This document shows positions 1 to 8,111 of a stretch of 52,394 bases of DNA, one piece after another. Source of the DNA: an uncultured SAR116 cluster alpha proteobacterium (lineage in GTDB: Bacteria > Pseudomonadota > Alphaproteobacteria > Puniceispirillales > Marisalimonadaceae); contig CACMOJ010000010.1 in assembly GCA_902615325.1 (NCBI GenBank), forward strand, positions 1 to 52,394, in the 5' to 3' direction. Positions within the stretch are counted from its first letter, which is position 1; each line of letters begins with the position of its first letter. Below the pieces are notes generated by a model. That model did not search any database and was not told the DNA's origin. It was given only the letters and a program-made list of their open reading frames with translations. The position numbers and the translations under genes were made by a program.

Positions 1-1
1 A

Positions 2-598
2 ATGGCTGAAGTAAAAGAAGAAGAACAACAAAAAAAAGGTGGAATTTTAAAAATAATTCTATTCGTAATTGGTGGGATACTCTTGATTATTCTAGGCCTT
101 GGAATTGGTTATTTTACTTTTGGCGGACAACCTGAAAAAGATCCTTCTGAGGAGGTGAATCAAATGATTGAAGGTAATCCTCAGGGAAAAGAGGATCAGA
201 AAAAAGATAAAGATAATGAAGAAACTGATGAAGAGGGAATTATTACAAAAAATGTTAAAACAGTCCCAGACGTTGATGCTTATGAAACAACATATTTTGA
301 ATTTCCAGGTGATTTCACTACGAATTTGAAAAATAGTAAAAAGTTTTTACAAATTAGTGTTGGTGTTTCTACTCAATATGATGAAAAGGTTATTGAAATG
401 GTTGATCAGCACCAGTTAGCTCTAAGATCTGTGATCTTATCAGTTATAAGTGATTTTTCTGAAGAAGGTATTTCTGGTAGTGAAGGTAAAAATTCTCTTT
501 CTGAAAAGTTACTTAAAGAAATGAACGCAAAACTTGAATCTCTTAAAGAATTTCCAGGGATTGAGGGCGTTTATTTTACAAGTTTTGTAGTTCAATAA
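2..598 (+). CDS. fliL: flagellar basal body-associated protein FliL
   Basis: Inner-membrane protein that sits around the stator at the flagellar basal body. The 198-residue product has a short charged cytoplasmic tail, one membrane segment at about residues 15-40, an acidic low-complexity linker (about 45-80), and a periplasmic domain carrying FliL-like features such as YFEFPGDFTTNL. It is followed 10 bp later by fliM, the usual fliL-fliM-fliN order. The ATG lies at the second base of the window, so its ribosome binding site cannot be seen and a start further upstream cannot be excluded. Confidence 0.88.
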   Translation: MAEVKEEEQQKKGGILKIILFVIGGILLIILGLGIGYFTFGGQPEKDPSEEVNQMIEGNPQGKEDQKKDKDNEETDEEGIITKNVKTVPDVDAYETTYFEFPGDFTTNLKNSKKFLQISVGVSTQYDEKVIEMVDQHQLALRSVILSVISDFSEEGISGSEGKNSLSEKLLKEMNAKLESLKEFPGIEGVYFTSFVVQ

Positions 599-608
599 GG
601 ATTTATTA

Positions 609-1580
609 ATGTCAAATACTTCAAGGAAATTGTCATCTGAAGAAGTTTCAGCTTTAATGGATGGTTTAAAATCTGGTGAAATTAACTCTGGTGATGGGCT
701 TAATAATGATTTAGATGTAACATCTTTCACTTTTGGATCTGATAATCTTGAATTAATGGGAGATTATTATGCTTTAAGATTAATAAATGAAAGATTTGCC
801 AGGATAGTAAGGAGTATATTCTTACCAATGTTAAGATTACAACCTAAAATAAATCCTTTTCCACCTGAAGTTAAAACTTACGATGAATACAGTGCCGGTC
901 TAGAGAGTTTTATGAGTTTATCGACATCTCGTATAGAAGAACTCAAAGGTTCCATGTTGTTGGTTATGGATCCCTCATTTATTAGTATATTAACAAATTG
1001 CTATTATGGTGGAAAATTAGCTAGCTTTCCTACAAAAAAAGCCGAATTTACAGCAACCGAAGAAAGAATAATTGAAATAGTCAGTGATGGAATTGGAAGA
1101 TCACTTGAAAATGCATGGAAAGATTTAATGCCAATTTCAATTAAAAATGTTGGTAGAGAAATAAATCCTCAATTTGCTACTCTTGTAGAGGCAACAGATT
1201 CAGTAATAATTTGTTCATTTGTTATACAATTACCAAATGTGGATTCAGCTTCATTCGATATTATTTATCCATTGCAAACACTGAAACCAATAGCGTCACT
1301 TTTAAGATCAAGAGTTCAATCTGATGTAGTTGAGGATGATAAAACTTGGAGAGAAAGATTACAAAATTCTGTATTAAATATACCTTTGCCTGTTTCTGCT
1401 ATTTTGAGTGAACCAAAAGTAAAAGTATCACGAATGGTTAATTTTAAAAAAGGTGATTTGTTACAACTTGGTCCTGTTGATGGGGTAGATTTTTTAGTTG
1501 ATAAGAAATTACTTTTTAAAGCAGAAATCGGTGAATCAAATGGTCAGGCTGCAATTAGTCTAAAAAATAGAATTTCTTAA
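609..1580 (+). CDS. fliM: flagellar motor switch protein FliM
   Basis: C-ring protein that receives phospho-CheY and sets rotor direction. The N-terminus (LSSEEVSALMDGL, about residues 8-20) matches the CheY-binding EIDALL-type peptide. A CheC-like middle domain follows (about 45-230), and the last 80 residues form a SpoA-type domain. The length of 323 residues is normal. It lies between fliL and fliN with 10 bp gaps, so the three are probably one transcript. Confidence 0.93.
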   Translation: MSNTSRKLSSEEVSALMDGLKSGEINSGDGLNNDLDVTSFTFGSDNLELMGDYYALRLINERFARIVRSIFLPMLRLQPKINPFPPEVKTYDEYSAGLESFMSLSTSRIEELKGSMLLVMDPSFISILTNCYYGGKLASFPTKKAEFTATEERIIEIVSDGIGRSLENAWKDLMPISIKNVGREINPQFATLVEATDSVIICSFVIQLPNVDSASFDIIYPLQTLKPIASLLRSRVQSDVVEDDKTWRERLQNSVLNIPLPVSAILSEPKVKVSRMVNFKKGDLLQLGPVDGVDFLVDKKLLFKAEIGESNGQAAISLKNRIS

Positions 1581-1590
1581 AGGAGAATGT

Positions 1591-1908
1591 ATGGCTGAAA
1601 TAGAACAAGAAAATGACGTTAGAACTGAGGGTGAACAAACAGATGTTGGTATTGATAATTTAAAAGTTTTAGAAAATATAGAGGTAAAACTTACTGTAGA
1701 GGTTGGAGCATCTCAACTAAAAATTCGTGATCTCTTAAGACTAAATGAAGGTTCTGTAGTTGAATTAGAAAGACTTGCTGGAGATCCTTTAGATATCCTT
1801 GCAAATGGTGTTCAAATTGCAAGAGGAGAAGTTGTTATGGTTGGGGAAAGATTTGGTGTAAGATTCACTGAAGTAGCTAATCCTGAAGATACAGTAAAAA
1901 AGTTATAA
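1591..1908 (+). CDS. fliN: flagellar motor switch protein FliN
   Basis: Small C-ring protein that forms the bottom of the switch complex with FliM. It has 105 residues: a variable acidic N-terminus (1-28), then a single SpoA domain with the typical VGASQLKIRDLL and GEVVMVGERFGVRF stretches. An AGGAG ribosome binding site precedes the ATG. It is the last gene before a 95-bp gap that holds a sigma-54-type promoter, so it is probably the end of the fliLMN unit. Confidence 0.93.
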   Translation: MAEIEQENDVRTEGEQTDVGIDNLKVLENIEVKLTVEVGASQLKIRDLLRLNEGSVVELERLAGDPLDILANGVQIARGEVVMVGERFGVRFTEVANPEDTVKKL

Positions 1909-1964
1909 TTCAAAAATTTGACAAAATTTAATCAATAAATTCAATTAGTTAAATTAAATTACCA

Positions 1965-1982
1965 TTGGCATAATTCTTGCTT
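1965..1982 (+). promoter_or_regulatory. sigma-54-type promoter upstream of fliO
   Basis: The sequence TTGGCATAATTCTTGCTT has a -24 TTGGCA and a -12 TTGCT with exactly 10 bases between GG and GC, the sigma-54 spacing. It lies in the only sizeable gap of the flagellar run. The predicted transcript start is near 1992, about 12 bases before the fliO ATG, with GAGG just inside the leader. RpoN is encoded at 11075. Call made by eye from the consensus. Confidence 0.7.
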
Positions 1983-2003
1983 CTTTTAATTGTGAGGTAA
2001 GTT

Positions 2004-2438
2004 ATGAATGAAAGTATTTTAAATCCTTATACAATAATAGTAGTTTTGAGTTTTCTGGCTGTTTTTGTATTGGTAGCTTTTTTTGTAAGAAAAAAGAGCA
2101 GCTCTTTAAAGAAAATAATAAATAACAAAAAAATTAATGTTATTGAGTATTCAGCTGTAAGAGGTGGATATTCTGCAATAATTTTTTCAGTAGAAAATGA
2201 AAAGTTTTTTTTCGTTGGTCATAAGTCAGGTAATTCAAATCTTGTCCAAATTTTAAAATCTCAAGAAGATAAAAATCAAAATCATTTAAATACTTTTAAA
2301 GAGCTGAATGAAAATAAAGAAACTTCAAAAAATTCAATTGAAAAAGAAAACATTAATATTTCATCAAATTATCAAGCGAAAAAGCCATTGGAACAAGTAA
2401 ATATCTCAGATCTTCTTGCATTACATAAAAAGAATTAA
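2004..2438 (+). CDS. fliO: FliO-like flagellar export protein
   Basis: Probable assembly factor for the FliP ring of the flagellar type III export gate. It has 144 residues, one membrane segment at about 8-28 and a short cytoplasmic domain (about 35-90) with a FliO-like pattern (INVIEYSAVRGGYSAIIF... FFFVGHKSG). The C-terminal half is low-complexity and rich in Asn, Lys and Glu. FliO is poorly conserved, so the call leans on position directly before fliP (2-bp gap), membrane topology and size. GAGG precedes the start. Confidence 0.72.
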   Translation: MNESILNPYTIIVVLSFLAVFVLVAFFVRKKSSSLKKIINNKKINVIEYSAVRGGYSAIIFSVENEKFFFVGHKSGNSNLVQILKSQEDKNQNHLNTFKELNENKETSKNSIEKENINISSNYQAKKPLEQVNISDLLALHKKN

Positions 2439-2440
2439 TC

Positions 2441-3229
2441 ATGTCAAAATTTTCAAAAAACTTAATATATTTTCCAGTAAAGGTAATATTTTTTTCATTA
2501 TTTATTGTTTTTTTTAGTAATACTTTATTTGCCAATGAATTGTTGAATGGTTTACCTGCTTTAAATGTAAATACTAATGGAGATAGAACAGAATACTCGT
2601 TACCATTACAAATTTTAATTCTAATGGGAGCATTAACTATATTACCCTCATTAGTTTTAGGAATGACGAGTTTTACTAGAATAATAATAGTAATGTCGAT
2701 TTTAAGACAAGCTTTAGGAACGCAACAAACACCTCCTAATCAAGTAATAATTGCAATTTCATTGTTTTTAACTTTTTTTATAATGAGTCCAACTTTTACA
2801 AAAATTTATAATGAAGCTGCAACACCATACATAAATAATGAAGTAACTGCAGAAGAAGCCGTAAATAAAGCAGGCAAAAGTATAAAAGATTTTATGGTTA
2901 AAAATACAAGAAAAACAGATCTTTTGATGTTTTCAGATTTGGCAGGCATTAATAAAAAATTTGAAAATTATGATGAAATTCCATTCAGAGTTGTTTTACC
3001 AGCTTTTATGACAAGTGAATTGAAGACAGCATTTCAAATAGGCTTTCTTATTTTTTTACCTTTCTTAGTTATTGATATGGTTATTTCTTCCATATTGATG
3101 TCATTGGGCATGATGATGCTTTCACCAATGCTTATTTCCTTACCGTTTAAATTATTGTTGTTTGTGTTAGTTGATGGATGGGCGATGACTGTTGGTTCTT
3201 TAGTAAGTACATTTGCTGTAGGGGGTTGA
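2441..3229 (+). CDS. fliP: flagellar export gate protein FliP
   Basis: Core pore-forming subunit of the flagellar type III export gate. The 262 residues begin with a cleavable-looking signal sequence (about 1-31), as is usual for FliP. The hallmark region follows from about residue 48 (LPLQILILMGALTILPS, then TSFTRIIIVMSILRQALG), and the C-terminal hydrophobic hairpin ends in VDGWAMTVGSLV. fliQ starts one base after the stop, so translation is probably coupled. Confidence 0.95.
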   Translation: MSKFSKNLIYFPVKVIFFSLFIVFFSNTLFANELLNGLPALNVNTNGDRTEYSLPLQILILMGALTILPSLVLGMTSFTRIIIVMSILRQALGTQQTPPNQVIIAISLFLTFFIMSPTFTKIYNEAATPYINNEVTAEEAVNKAGKSIKDFMVKNTRKTDLLMFSDLAGINKKFENYDEIPFRVVLPAFMTSELKTAFQIGFLIFLPFLVIDMVISSILMSLGMMMLSPMLISLPFKLLLFVLVDGWAMTVGSLVSTFAVGG

Positions 3230-3230
3230 A

Positions 3231-3500
3231 ATGACATTTGATGAAAATATTTCGATGCTAAGTCTTGCGTTTTATAAAGTGATAATGATCTGTGGTCCTA
3301 TCTTAGGCTTAGCTCTAGCTATTGGATTACTTATAGGTATATTTCAAGCTGCTACATCTATAAATGAAATGACATTAAGTTTTGTTCCGAAAGTAATTGT
3401 TGTTTTAATTGGAATTGCATTTTTAGGAAACTTTTTTATGGTTGGATTATCAGATTATTTTTCTTTTATATTTGACCAAATTTCTGGTGTAGGGATTTAA
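3231..3500 (+). CDS. fliQ: flagellar export gate protein FliQ
   Basis: Small export-gate subunit that packs around the FliP/FliR core. The 89 residues form two membrane helices (about 15-40 and 50-72) with the family stretch GLLIGIFQAATSINEMTLSFVPK between them. Size and order between fliP and fliR are standard. Confidence 0.94.
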   Translation: MTFDENISMLSLAFYKVIMICGPILGLALAIGLLIGIFQAATSINEMTLSFVPKVIVVLIGIAFLGNFFMVGLSDYFSFIFDQISGVGI

Positions 3501-3511
3501 GTAGCTTGATT

Positions 3512-4315
3512 ATGAATACAATAGCTTTTCCAGGACTTGATTTAACAAATTTATACCAGCTAGTTTTAACATTCTTTTTTTCTTCACTAAGAATAAGCGC
3601 ATTACTTATAAGTATGCCTTTTTTTTCAACAAGTTTTATTCCCCTACAAGTTCGTATTATATTGTCAATGTGTATAACTTTTTTTATTTTTCAAACTATA
3701 AAACTACCGAATTTGTCAGAAATAAACATTTTAAGTATATTTATAATTATCCTAGCTGAAATTGGTTTAGGTTTATCCGTTGGATTAATTATAAGTATCC
3801 TTTTTTCTGCAGCTTCTGTGAGTGGTGAAAAAATCGCATCTACAGCTGGATTATCCATGGCTAATATGGTTGATCCACAGTCTGGAGGACAAACTTTAGT
3901 AATAAGCACAGTGTTATCTTTATTTCTTATAAGTATTTTTTTATCTCTTGATGGACATTTATTTTTGATAAAAATGATTATTGAAAGTTACAATTATCTA
4001 CCAATCGGCCAGTTTTTAAATTTTAAAGAAGTCAGTAATGCAGGAATATTTGCATTTGGAAGAATGTTATATTTGGGAAGTTTAATTATGTTGCCAGTTG
4101 TTGGAGGAATGTTACTTATTAATCTTGCAGGAGGAATAATTACTAGATCAGCACCAACATTAAATCTATTTTCTTTTATCTTTCCTATAACTTTACTTGG
4201 TGTATTTATTTTTCTCTACCTAGCTTTAGGAACTTTAGCTAATGCCTTTTCAGATCTAGTTGGCATAAGCATTAATTTAATTGATAATGTATTACATTCT
4301 AAAGAGTATAAATAA
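3512..4315 (+). CDS. fliR: flagellar export gate protein FliR
   Basis: Export-gate subunit that completes the FliPQR channel. About 267 residues with six hydrophobic segments and a FliR-like loop (SGEKIASTAGLSMANMVDPQSG). I start at ATG 3512; a TTG two codons upstream (3506) is in frame but less likely. The stop codon shares its last base with the flhB ATG, which suggests coupled translation. Confidence 0.92.
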   Translation: MNTIAFPGLDLTNLYQLVLTFFFSSLRISALLISMPFFSTSFIPLQVRIILSMCITFFIFQTIKLPNLSEINILSIFIIILAEIGLGLSVGLIISILFSAASVSGEKIASTAGLSMANMVDPQSGGQTLVISTVLSLFLISIFLSLDGHLFLIKMIIESYNYLPIGQFLNFKEVSNAGIFAFGRMLYLGSLIMLPVVGGMLLINLAGGIITRSAPTLNLFSFIFPITLLGVFIFLYLALGTLANAFSDLVGISINLIDNVLHSKEYK

Positions 4316-5472
4316 TGGCTGAAGAACAAGATTCTCATGAAAAAACCGAAGAACCTACTCAACGCAAAATTGATAAATCAATTGAGGATGGTCAATTTTT
4401 AACTTCTAAAGAGATGTTTGTTTTTACTTCAGTTTTGATAGGATTGATGACACTTGTGTTTATGTCCTCACTTTTCCCAAATTTTTTGTCAATGTGGAAA
4501 ACTTTTTTTATTTTTTCATCATATGAACTTGATTATCAAAAACCATATTTAGGAATTTTAAAGTTAGTAAAAATAATAGTTATTTTAACGTTTTTTATTG
4601 GTTTACCATTACTTATTACTTCAATAATTACACAATTTTGCATTGGAGGCGGAATACATTTTTCTCCAAAAGCCTTTTATTTTAAAGGTAATAAGATTAA
4701 TCCTTTAACCGGGCTAAAAAGAATGTTTTCAATGCAAAGTTTAATTGAATTAACTAAATCAATTTTGAAAGTTTCTCTTTTAGGAGGTATTTCAGGCATT
4801 ATAATTTATTTTGATTTAATAAATATAATACATTTGTCAGATAGAAGTCTTGTTCAAGCTCTGAAAGGTTACGTTGTATTATTTCCCAAATTAACTGTTT
4901 ATCTGTTAATTGCACTAGCTGTAATAGCTATGATAGATTACGTTTGGCAAAAACATTCTCACAACGAAAAACTCAAAATGTCAATTAAGGAGATAAAAGA
5001 TGAAATGAAAGATACAGATGGATCACCTGAGGTTAAACAAAAAATTAGAAAGTTGCAAAATGAGATTTCACAGCGAGCGAGTCAACAAAGTTCTGCCTTA
5101 GAGGATGTTAAAGATGCATCAGTTGTCATAACTAACCCTACACACTTTGCTGTGGCATTAAAGTATGAGGTTGGAGAAGAGGGAGCTCCTGTTATCCTAG
5201 CAATGGGAAGAGGGTTAATGGCAGAAAAAATAATGGATTTAGCTAAAGAAAAAAACATTGATGTTTTTAGTAGTCCATTATTAGCAAGGGCACTATATTT
5301 TACGGGTCAAATTGGCAAAGAAATTTCTGAAGATTTATATGCTAGTGTTGCTGCAATACTTGCATATATATTCAAGATTGAAAAAGGAGAAATTTTAGAA
5401 AAACCTGAAATTGAAATACCTAGTGCTTTACAATTTGATGAATATGGTAATAGAAAAGAGGATAATTCATGA
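4315..5472 (+). CDS. flhB: flagellar export switch protein FlhB
   Basis: Export-gate protein whose cytoplasmic domain self-cleaves to switch substrate from rod/hook to filament. It has 385 residues with four membrane segments in the N-terminal 210 and a charged linker. The autocleavage motif NPTH is intact at residues 274-277, followed by FAVALKYEVGEEGAPVILAMG. The N-terminus EEQDSHEKTEEPTQRKI is the classic FlhB opening. It is the last recognisable flagellar gene of this operon and overlaps the next small gene by 4 bp. Confidence 0.95.
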   Translation: MAEEQDSHEKTEEPTQRKIDKSIEDGQFLTSKEMFVFTSVLIGLMTLVFMSSLFPNFLSMWKTFFIFSSYELDYQKPYLGILKLVKIIVILTFFIGLPLLITSIITQFCIGGGIHFSPKAFYFKGNKINPLTGLKRMFSMQSLIELTKSILKVSLLGGISGIIIYFDLINIIHLSDRSLVQALKGYVVLFPKLTVYLLIALAVIAMIDYVWQKHSHNEKLKMSIKEIKDEMKDTDGSPEVKQKIRKLQNEISQRASQQSSALEDVKDASVVITNPTHFAVALKYEVGEEGAPVILAMGRGLMAEKIMDLAKEKNIDVFSSPLLARALYFTGQIGKEISEDLYASVAAILAYIFKIEKGEILEKPEIEIPSALQFDEYGNRKEDNS

Positions 5473-5675
5473 AAAAAAGAAAAGGATTTGGACAGTTAGT
5501 TATTACTTTTGCATTTGGATATTCAGCTTTACTTTGTCATTTTCATGCAAGTGAGTTAAAAGAAAATGGAGAGATTTTTGGTGCCTTGTTATATTGGTTT
5601 TTTGGTTTAACTGCATTAGCCGGAGCTTTTCGATTTAAAATTGCAAGTATGATAGAAAAAATAATTGGCAAATAA
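5469..5675 (+). CDS. small two-helix membrane protein, unknown
   Basis: 68 residues with a basic N-terminus (MKKRKGFG) and two hydrophobic segments at about 9-27 and 36-55. The ATG overlaps the end of flhB by 4 bp and the next gene starts 2 bp after its stop, so it is very likely translated with the flagellar operon. I recognise no family. Operon position makes a flagellum- or envelope-related role possible, but that is inference. Confidence 0.65.
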   Translation: MKKRKGFGQLVITFAFGYSALLCHFHASELKENGEIFGALLYWFFGLTALAGAFRFKIASMIEKIIGK

Positions 5676-5677
5676 TA

Positions 5678-5872
5678 ATGAGTAAAAAAGTTTTTTGTCA
5701 TGGATGCGAATTTTTTTTTATAACTCATAGAATTAAAAGGCCATGGGGATGTAAAAAATTTGGGTTTATCTCAAAAATTCTACCTTCTACGGAAGTGTAT
5801 ATAACAACTGGTATGGAATGTGCATACAGAAAAGAGAGTAATTCTAAAAATAGAGGTTTAAATGAACGATAA
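5678..5872 (+). CDS. small four-cysteine protein, possible metal binder
   Basis: 64 residues with cysteines spaced C7-x2-C10-x14-C25-x20-C48, plus conserved-looking blocks THRIKRPWGCKKFGF and LPSTEV. The pattern resembles a widespread family of uncharacterised short proteins with one CxxC and two further cysteines, which I recall but cannot check here. Zinc or iron-sulfur binding is the obvious guess. It sits 2 bp after its neighbour and overlaps the next gene by 11 bp, as part of the flhB tail operon. Confidence 0.65.
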   Translation: MSKKVFCHGCEFFFITHRIKRPWGCKKFGFISKILPSTEVYITTGMECAYRKESNSKNRGLNER

Positions 5873-6575
5873 AGTTGACGCCGTACAAGAAAGTATTAAA
5901 TTAGCTCTAGATGCAGCAGACGCAGCTACAGATGTAACATCAGAATACAATACTGTAAGGAAACAACATAAAATTTTGGAGGATAAAGTGAAACAAATTC
6001 ATAAATATACAACAGTCGTTTTCGTTTCTTCAATTGTATCTGGAATTTTTGTTGTGATTGTATCAGCTTTTTTGTTTATGCAAGGTTCAAGCAAACTTGA
6101 TACTATGACTGAGACTAGTAGAGAAGCATTAGTTGTTTTTGCTGAAAATGTAGACAGTGTCAACAAATCACTCGAAAGTTTAAACAAAGCAATAAAAAAG
6201 CAAGATGAATTTTTAGCTGTAAATAAAAATGTAATTACTACTATGAACAAAATTGAAAAGAAAATTACTGATTCTAATAAGTTAACAGCAGCAGAACTCA
6301 GAACAATATCCAATTCATTAGTAAGTGAATTAGATACATTTTCTAAAAATTCTGCTAAAAATAATAATGAGTTAAAGAAAACATTGACTAATTTTGCATC
6401 ACAAAGTTCTAAGGTCATCAAAAAATCAATGCAATCAATGAGCAAAAATCCAATATATAATAAGATTATTGCTAATCAATCTATGCAATCCCAACAGATT
6501 AATACATTAATTAAACAAAATAATAGTCTTGTAAGTAAAATGAAAGATAAGGCTGCTATGATTAAATACCCTTAA
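5862..6575 (+). CDS. membrane-anchored coiled-coil protein, unknown
   Basis: 237 residues. A cytoplasmic helical N-terminus (1-48) precedes one membrane segment at about 50-73. The rest (about 75-237) is a long Lys/Asn/Ser-rich, probably periplasmic helical region with coiled-coil-like spacing and no cysteine. The shape recalls methyl-accepting or tethering proteins, but no signalling domain is present. It starts inside the end of the previous gene and is co-oriented with the flagellar operon. Function unknown. Confidence 0.65.
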   Translation: MNDKVDAVQESIKLALDAADAATDVTSEYNTVRKQHKILEDKVKQIHKYTTVVFVSSIVSGIFVVIVSAFLFMQGSSKLDTMTETSREALVVFAENVDSVNKSLESLNKAIKKQDEFLAVNKNVITTMNKIEKKITDSNKLTAAELRTISNSLVSELDTFSKNSAKNNNELKKTLTNFASQSSKVIKKSMQSMSKNPIYNKIIANQSMQSQQINTLIKQNNSLVSKMKDKAAMIKYP

Positions 6576-6591
6576 ACACCTAAAAAATATT

Positions 6592-7347
6592 ATGGAAAAT
6601 AATGAAGCATTAAATTCTACTAACGAAGACAAAGAGAAGTTAAGTAGAAAATTTTTAAAAATTAGAAACGTTAGAGCTTTTTCAAATGCTTATAATGCTA
6701 GAATTAAAGAAGGTGATATTATTATAGGTTTAAATGGTGACTATTTCAATTCATCATATGACGATCTAAAAAATGCTCTTAATGAAGATGAAGAAGAAAA
6801 ATTACTGACAATTCTAAGAGATGAAATCTGCTTTAATGTTACTGTAAAATCGTCATTAGGCGTCTCTTGTGAGTCAATAGATGAAACTCATATTAAAAAT
6901 TTTTCAAATACTGAAATTAAAAAAAATTTGGAAAAAGACAAAACCTATAAACAATTTGAGGTATATAAGAACATTAAAAGAAATGGCTTTATATTAGATC
7001 TGGAGCTCTCAATATTAGCGAGTATAGCTCCTCCATTATGGATGTTATATCACAGATTATGGATGAATTTATGTTTTACAACAATCTTTTTAGTTATAAT
7101 GTTTTTGGTTTCACCATGGTTATTTTGTATATCATGGGTATTAAAATCTTGGTACTATGGATTAAACCAAATTAATGTATTAAGGAATTACTATAATTTT
7201 AAAGATTATAGATTATTTTTAGTTTTAAGTTGTTTTAATGAAGAAGAAGCTCAAGTAATATCTCGGAAATTAGATCCTAAAATTGATTTTGATTATTCTT
7301 ATCTTGAGCCACCAGTTCGTGATGAAAATAATTTAAATACTCTGTAA
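6592..7347 (+). CDS. PDZ-like domain plus DUF2628-like membrane protein
   Basis: 251 residues in two parts. Residues about 18-85 look like a minimal PDZ fold, with ARIKEGDIIIGLNGDYFNSS corresponding to the carboxylate-loop and ligand region. Residues about 137-215 resemble DUF2628, with the diagnostic APPLWMLYHRLW followed by two closely spaced membrane segments and a cytoplasmic helix. PDZ domains are usually periplasmic whereas DUF2628 N-termini are cytoplasmic, so this PDZ-like unit may act inside the cell. It is the last gene of the run and converges on the stator operon. Role unknown. Confidence 0.6.
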   Translation: MENNEALNSTNEDKEKLSRKFLKIRNVRAFSNAYNARIKEGDIIIGLNGDYFNSSYDDLKNALNEDEEEKLLTILRDEICFNVTVKSSLGVSCESIDETHIKNFSNTEIKKNLEKDKTYKQFEVYKNIKRNGFILDLELSILASIAPPLWMLYHRLWMNLCFTTIFLVIMFLVSPWLFCISWVLKSWYYGLNQINVLRNYYNFKDYRLFLVLSCFNEEEAQVISRKLDPKIDFDYSYLEPPVRDENNLNTL

Positions 7348-7373
7348 TTTAAAAAGTTAACAAAAAATTAAAT

Positions 7374-8096
7374 TTATTTTTCTGGTTGAGTATTTGGATT
7401 TTCTTCTGTTTTAGGTGTTTCTAACTGTTTTAGATTTTCATTAATTTTAAGATATAAATTTACTTTTTTAATAAAAACCTCATCATCCTTCTCAGTGGAT
7501 TTAAAATAACTACCTAAAATTTGCTTACGTTTTAATACACCGAGTAATTTACCTTCACTCTCTATTTTGACATGTGAAGCATCAATTTTTTTTGTTGCTA
7601 AAGTTGCAATTTTAGTTTCAATAAATTCATTCTGTACAGCTGCTCTAATTCTCAATCCTGTATTTGTTTTAATCTTAGTTAATCGCATAACTAAACTATT
7701 TGTTCTTCTAATTAAGTCATCACCTATTTCTTCTAATTGCATTCTAGAAGGTGGCGGTACTTTTACAATTAAGAATTGTGAATTTTTTTCTTTTAATTTT
7801 ACGGGAAAACCAGACTCTTTTATTGTCGTCATAACCGTGTCTAAATTATCTTTGCTGTAAACCATTACTTCTAAATTCAACGGATCATCAGGCGCTTCGA
7901 CATTAGCAATGTCAGCTAACCTCCTTTTTCTTCCATCCAACATTACAAATATACTATTAAAGACTGCAATGTTAGCATCTTCAGACTTTATTTCTGTGAG
8001 AGCATCAGCAAAATCTTCAATAGCTTTGGAAAAATTAGAAATTGCTTCTGTTGAATAACTTTCTAAATTTTCAGGAGTAAGTGTTTGTTCTGCCAT
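7374..8096 (-). CDS. RRF-like protein in the stator operon
   Basis: 240 residues, third gene of the pomA-pomB operon (15 bp after pomB). Residues about 18-165 can be laid along ribosome recycling factor. An N-terminal helix is followed by GRKRRLADIANVEAPDDPLN (compare G-TPLRQLASV-V-D), a strand-helix unit (LEVMVYSKDNLDTVMTTIKES), then VKVPPPSRMQLEEIGDDLIR, which matches the IRVPLPPLTEERRKDL signature, and an Arg-rich long helix ending LRIRAAV. The RRF start and the C-terminal 75 residues differ, and it is longer than the usual 185. I infer an RRF-fold paralogue with a new role, not the housekeeping frr. Confidence 0.55.
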   Translation of the reverse strand: MAEQTLTPENLESYSTEAISNFSKAIEDFADALTEIKSEDANIAVFNSIFVMLDGRKRRLADIANVEAPDDPLNLEVMVYSKDNLDTVMTTIKESGFPVKLKEKNSQFLIVKVPPPSRMQLEEIGDDLIRRTNSLVMRLTKIKTNTGLRIRAAVQNEFIETKIATLATKKIDASHVKIESEGKLLGVLKRKQILGSYFKSTEKDDEVFIKKVNLYLKINENLKQLETPKTEENPNTQPEK

Positions 8097-8111
8097 AATA
8101 TAATGTTGAAA

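Noticed and set aside
5999-6445. 148-residue minus-strand frame inside the coiled-coil gene
   Set aside because: Antisense to a better-supported gene; its hydrophobic content comes from reading Lys/Asn-rich codons backwards.
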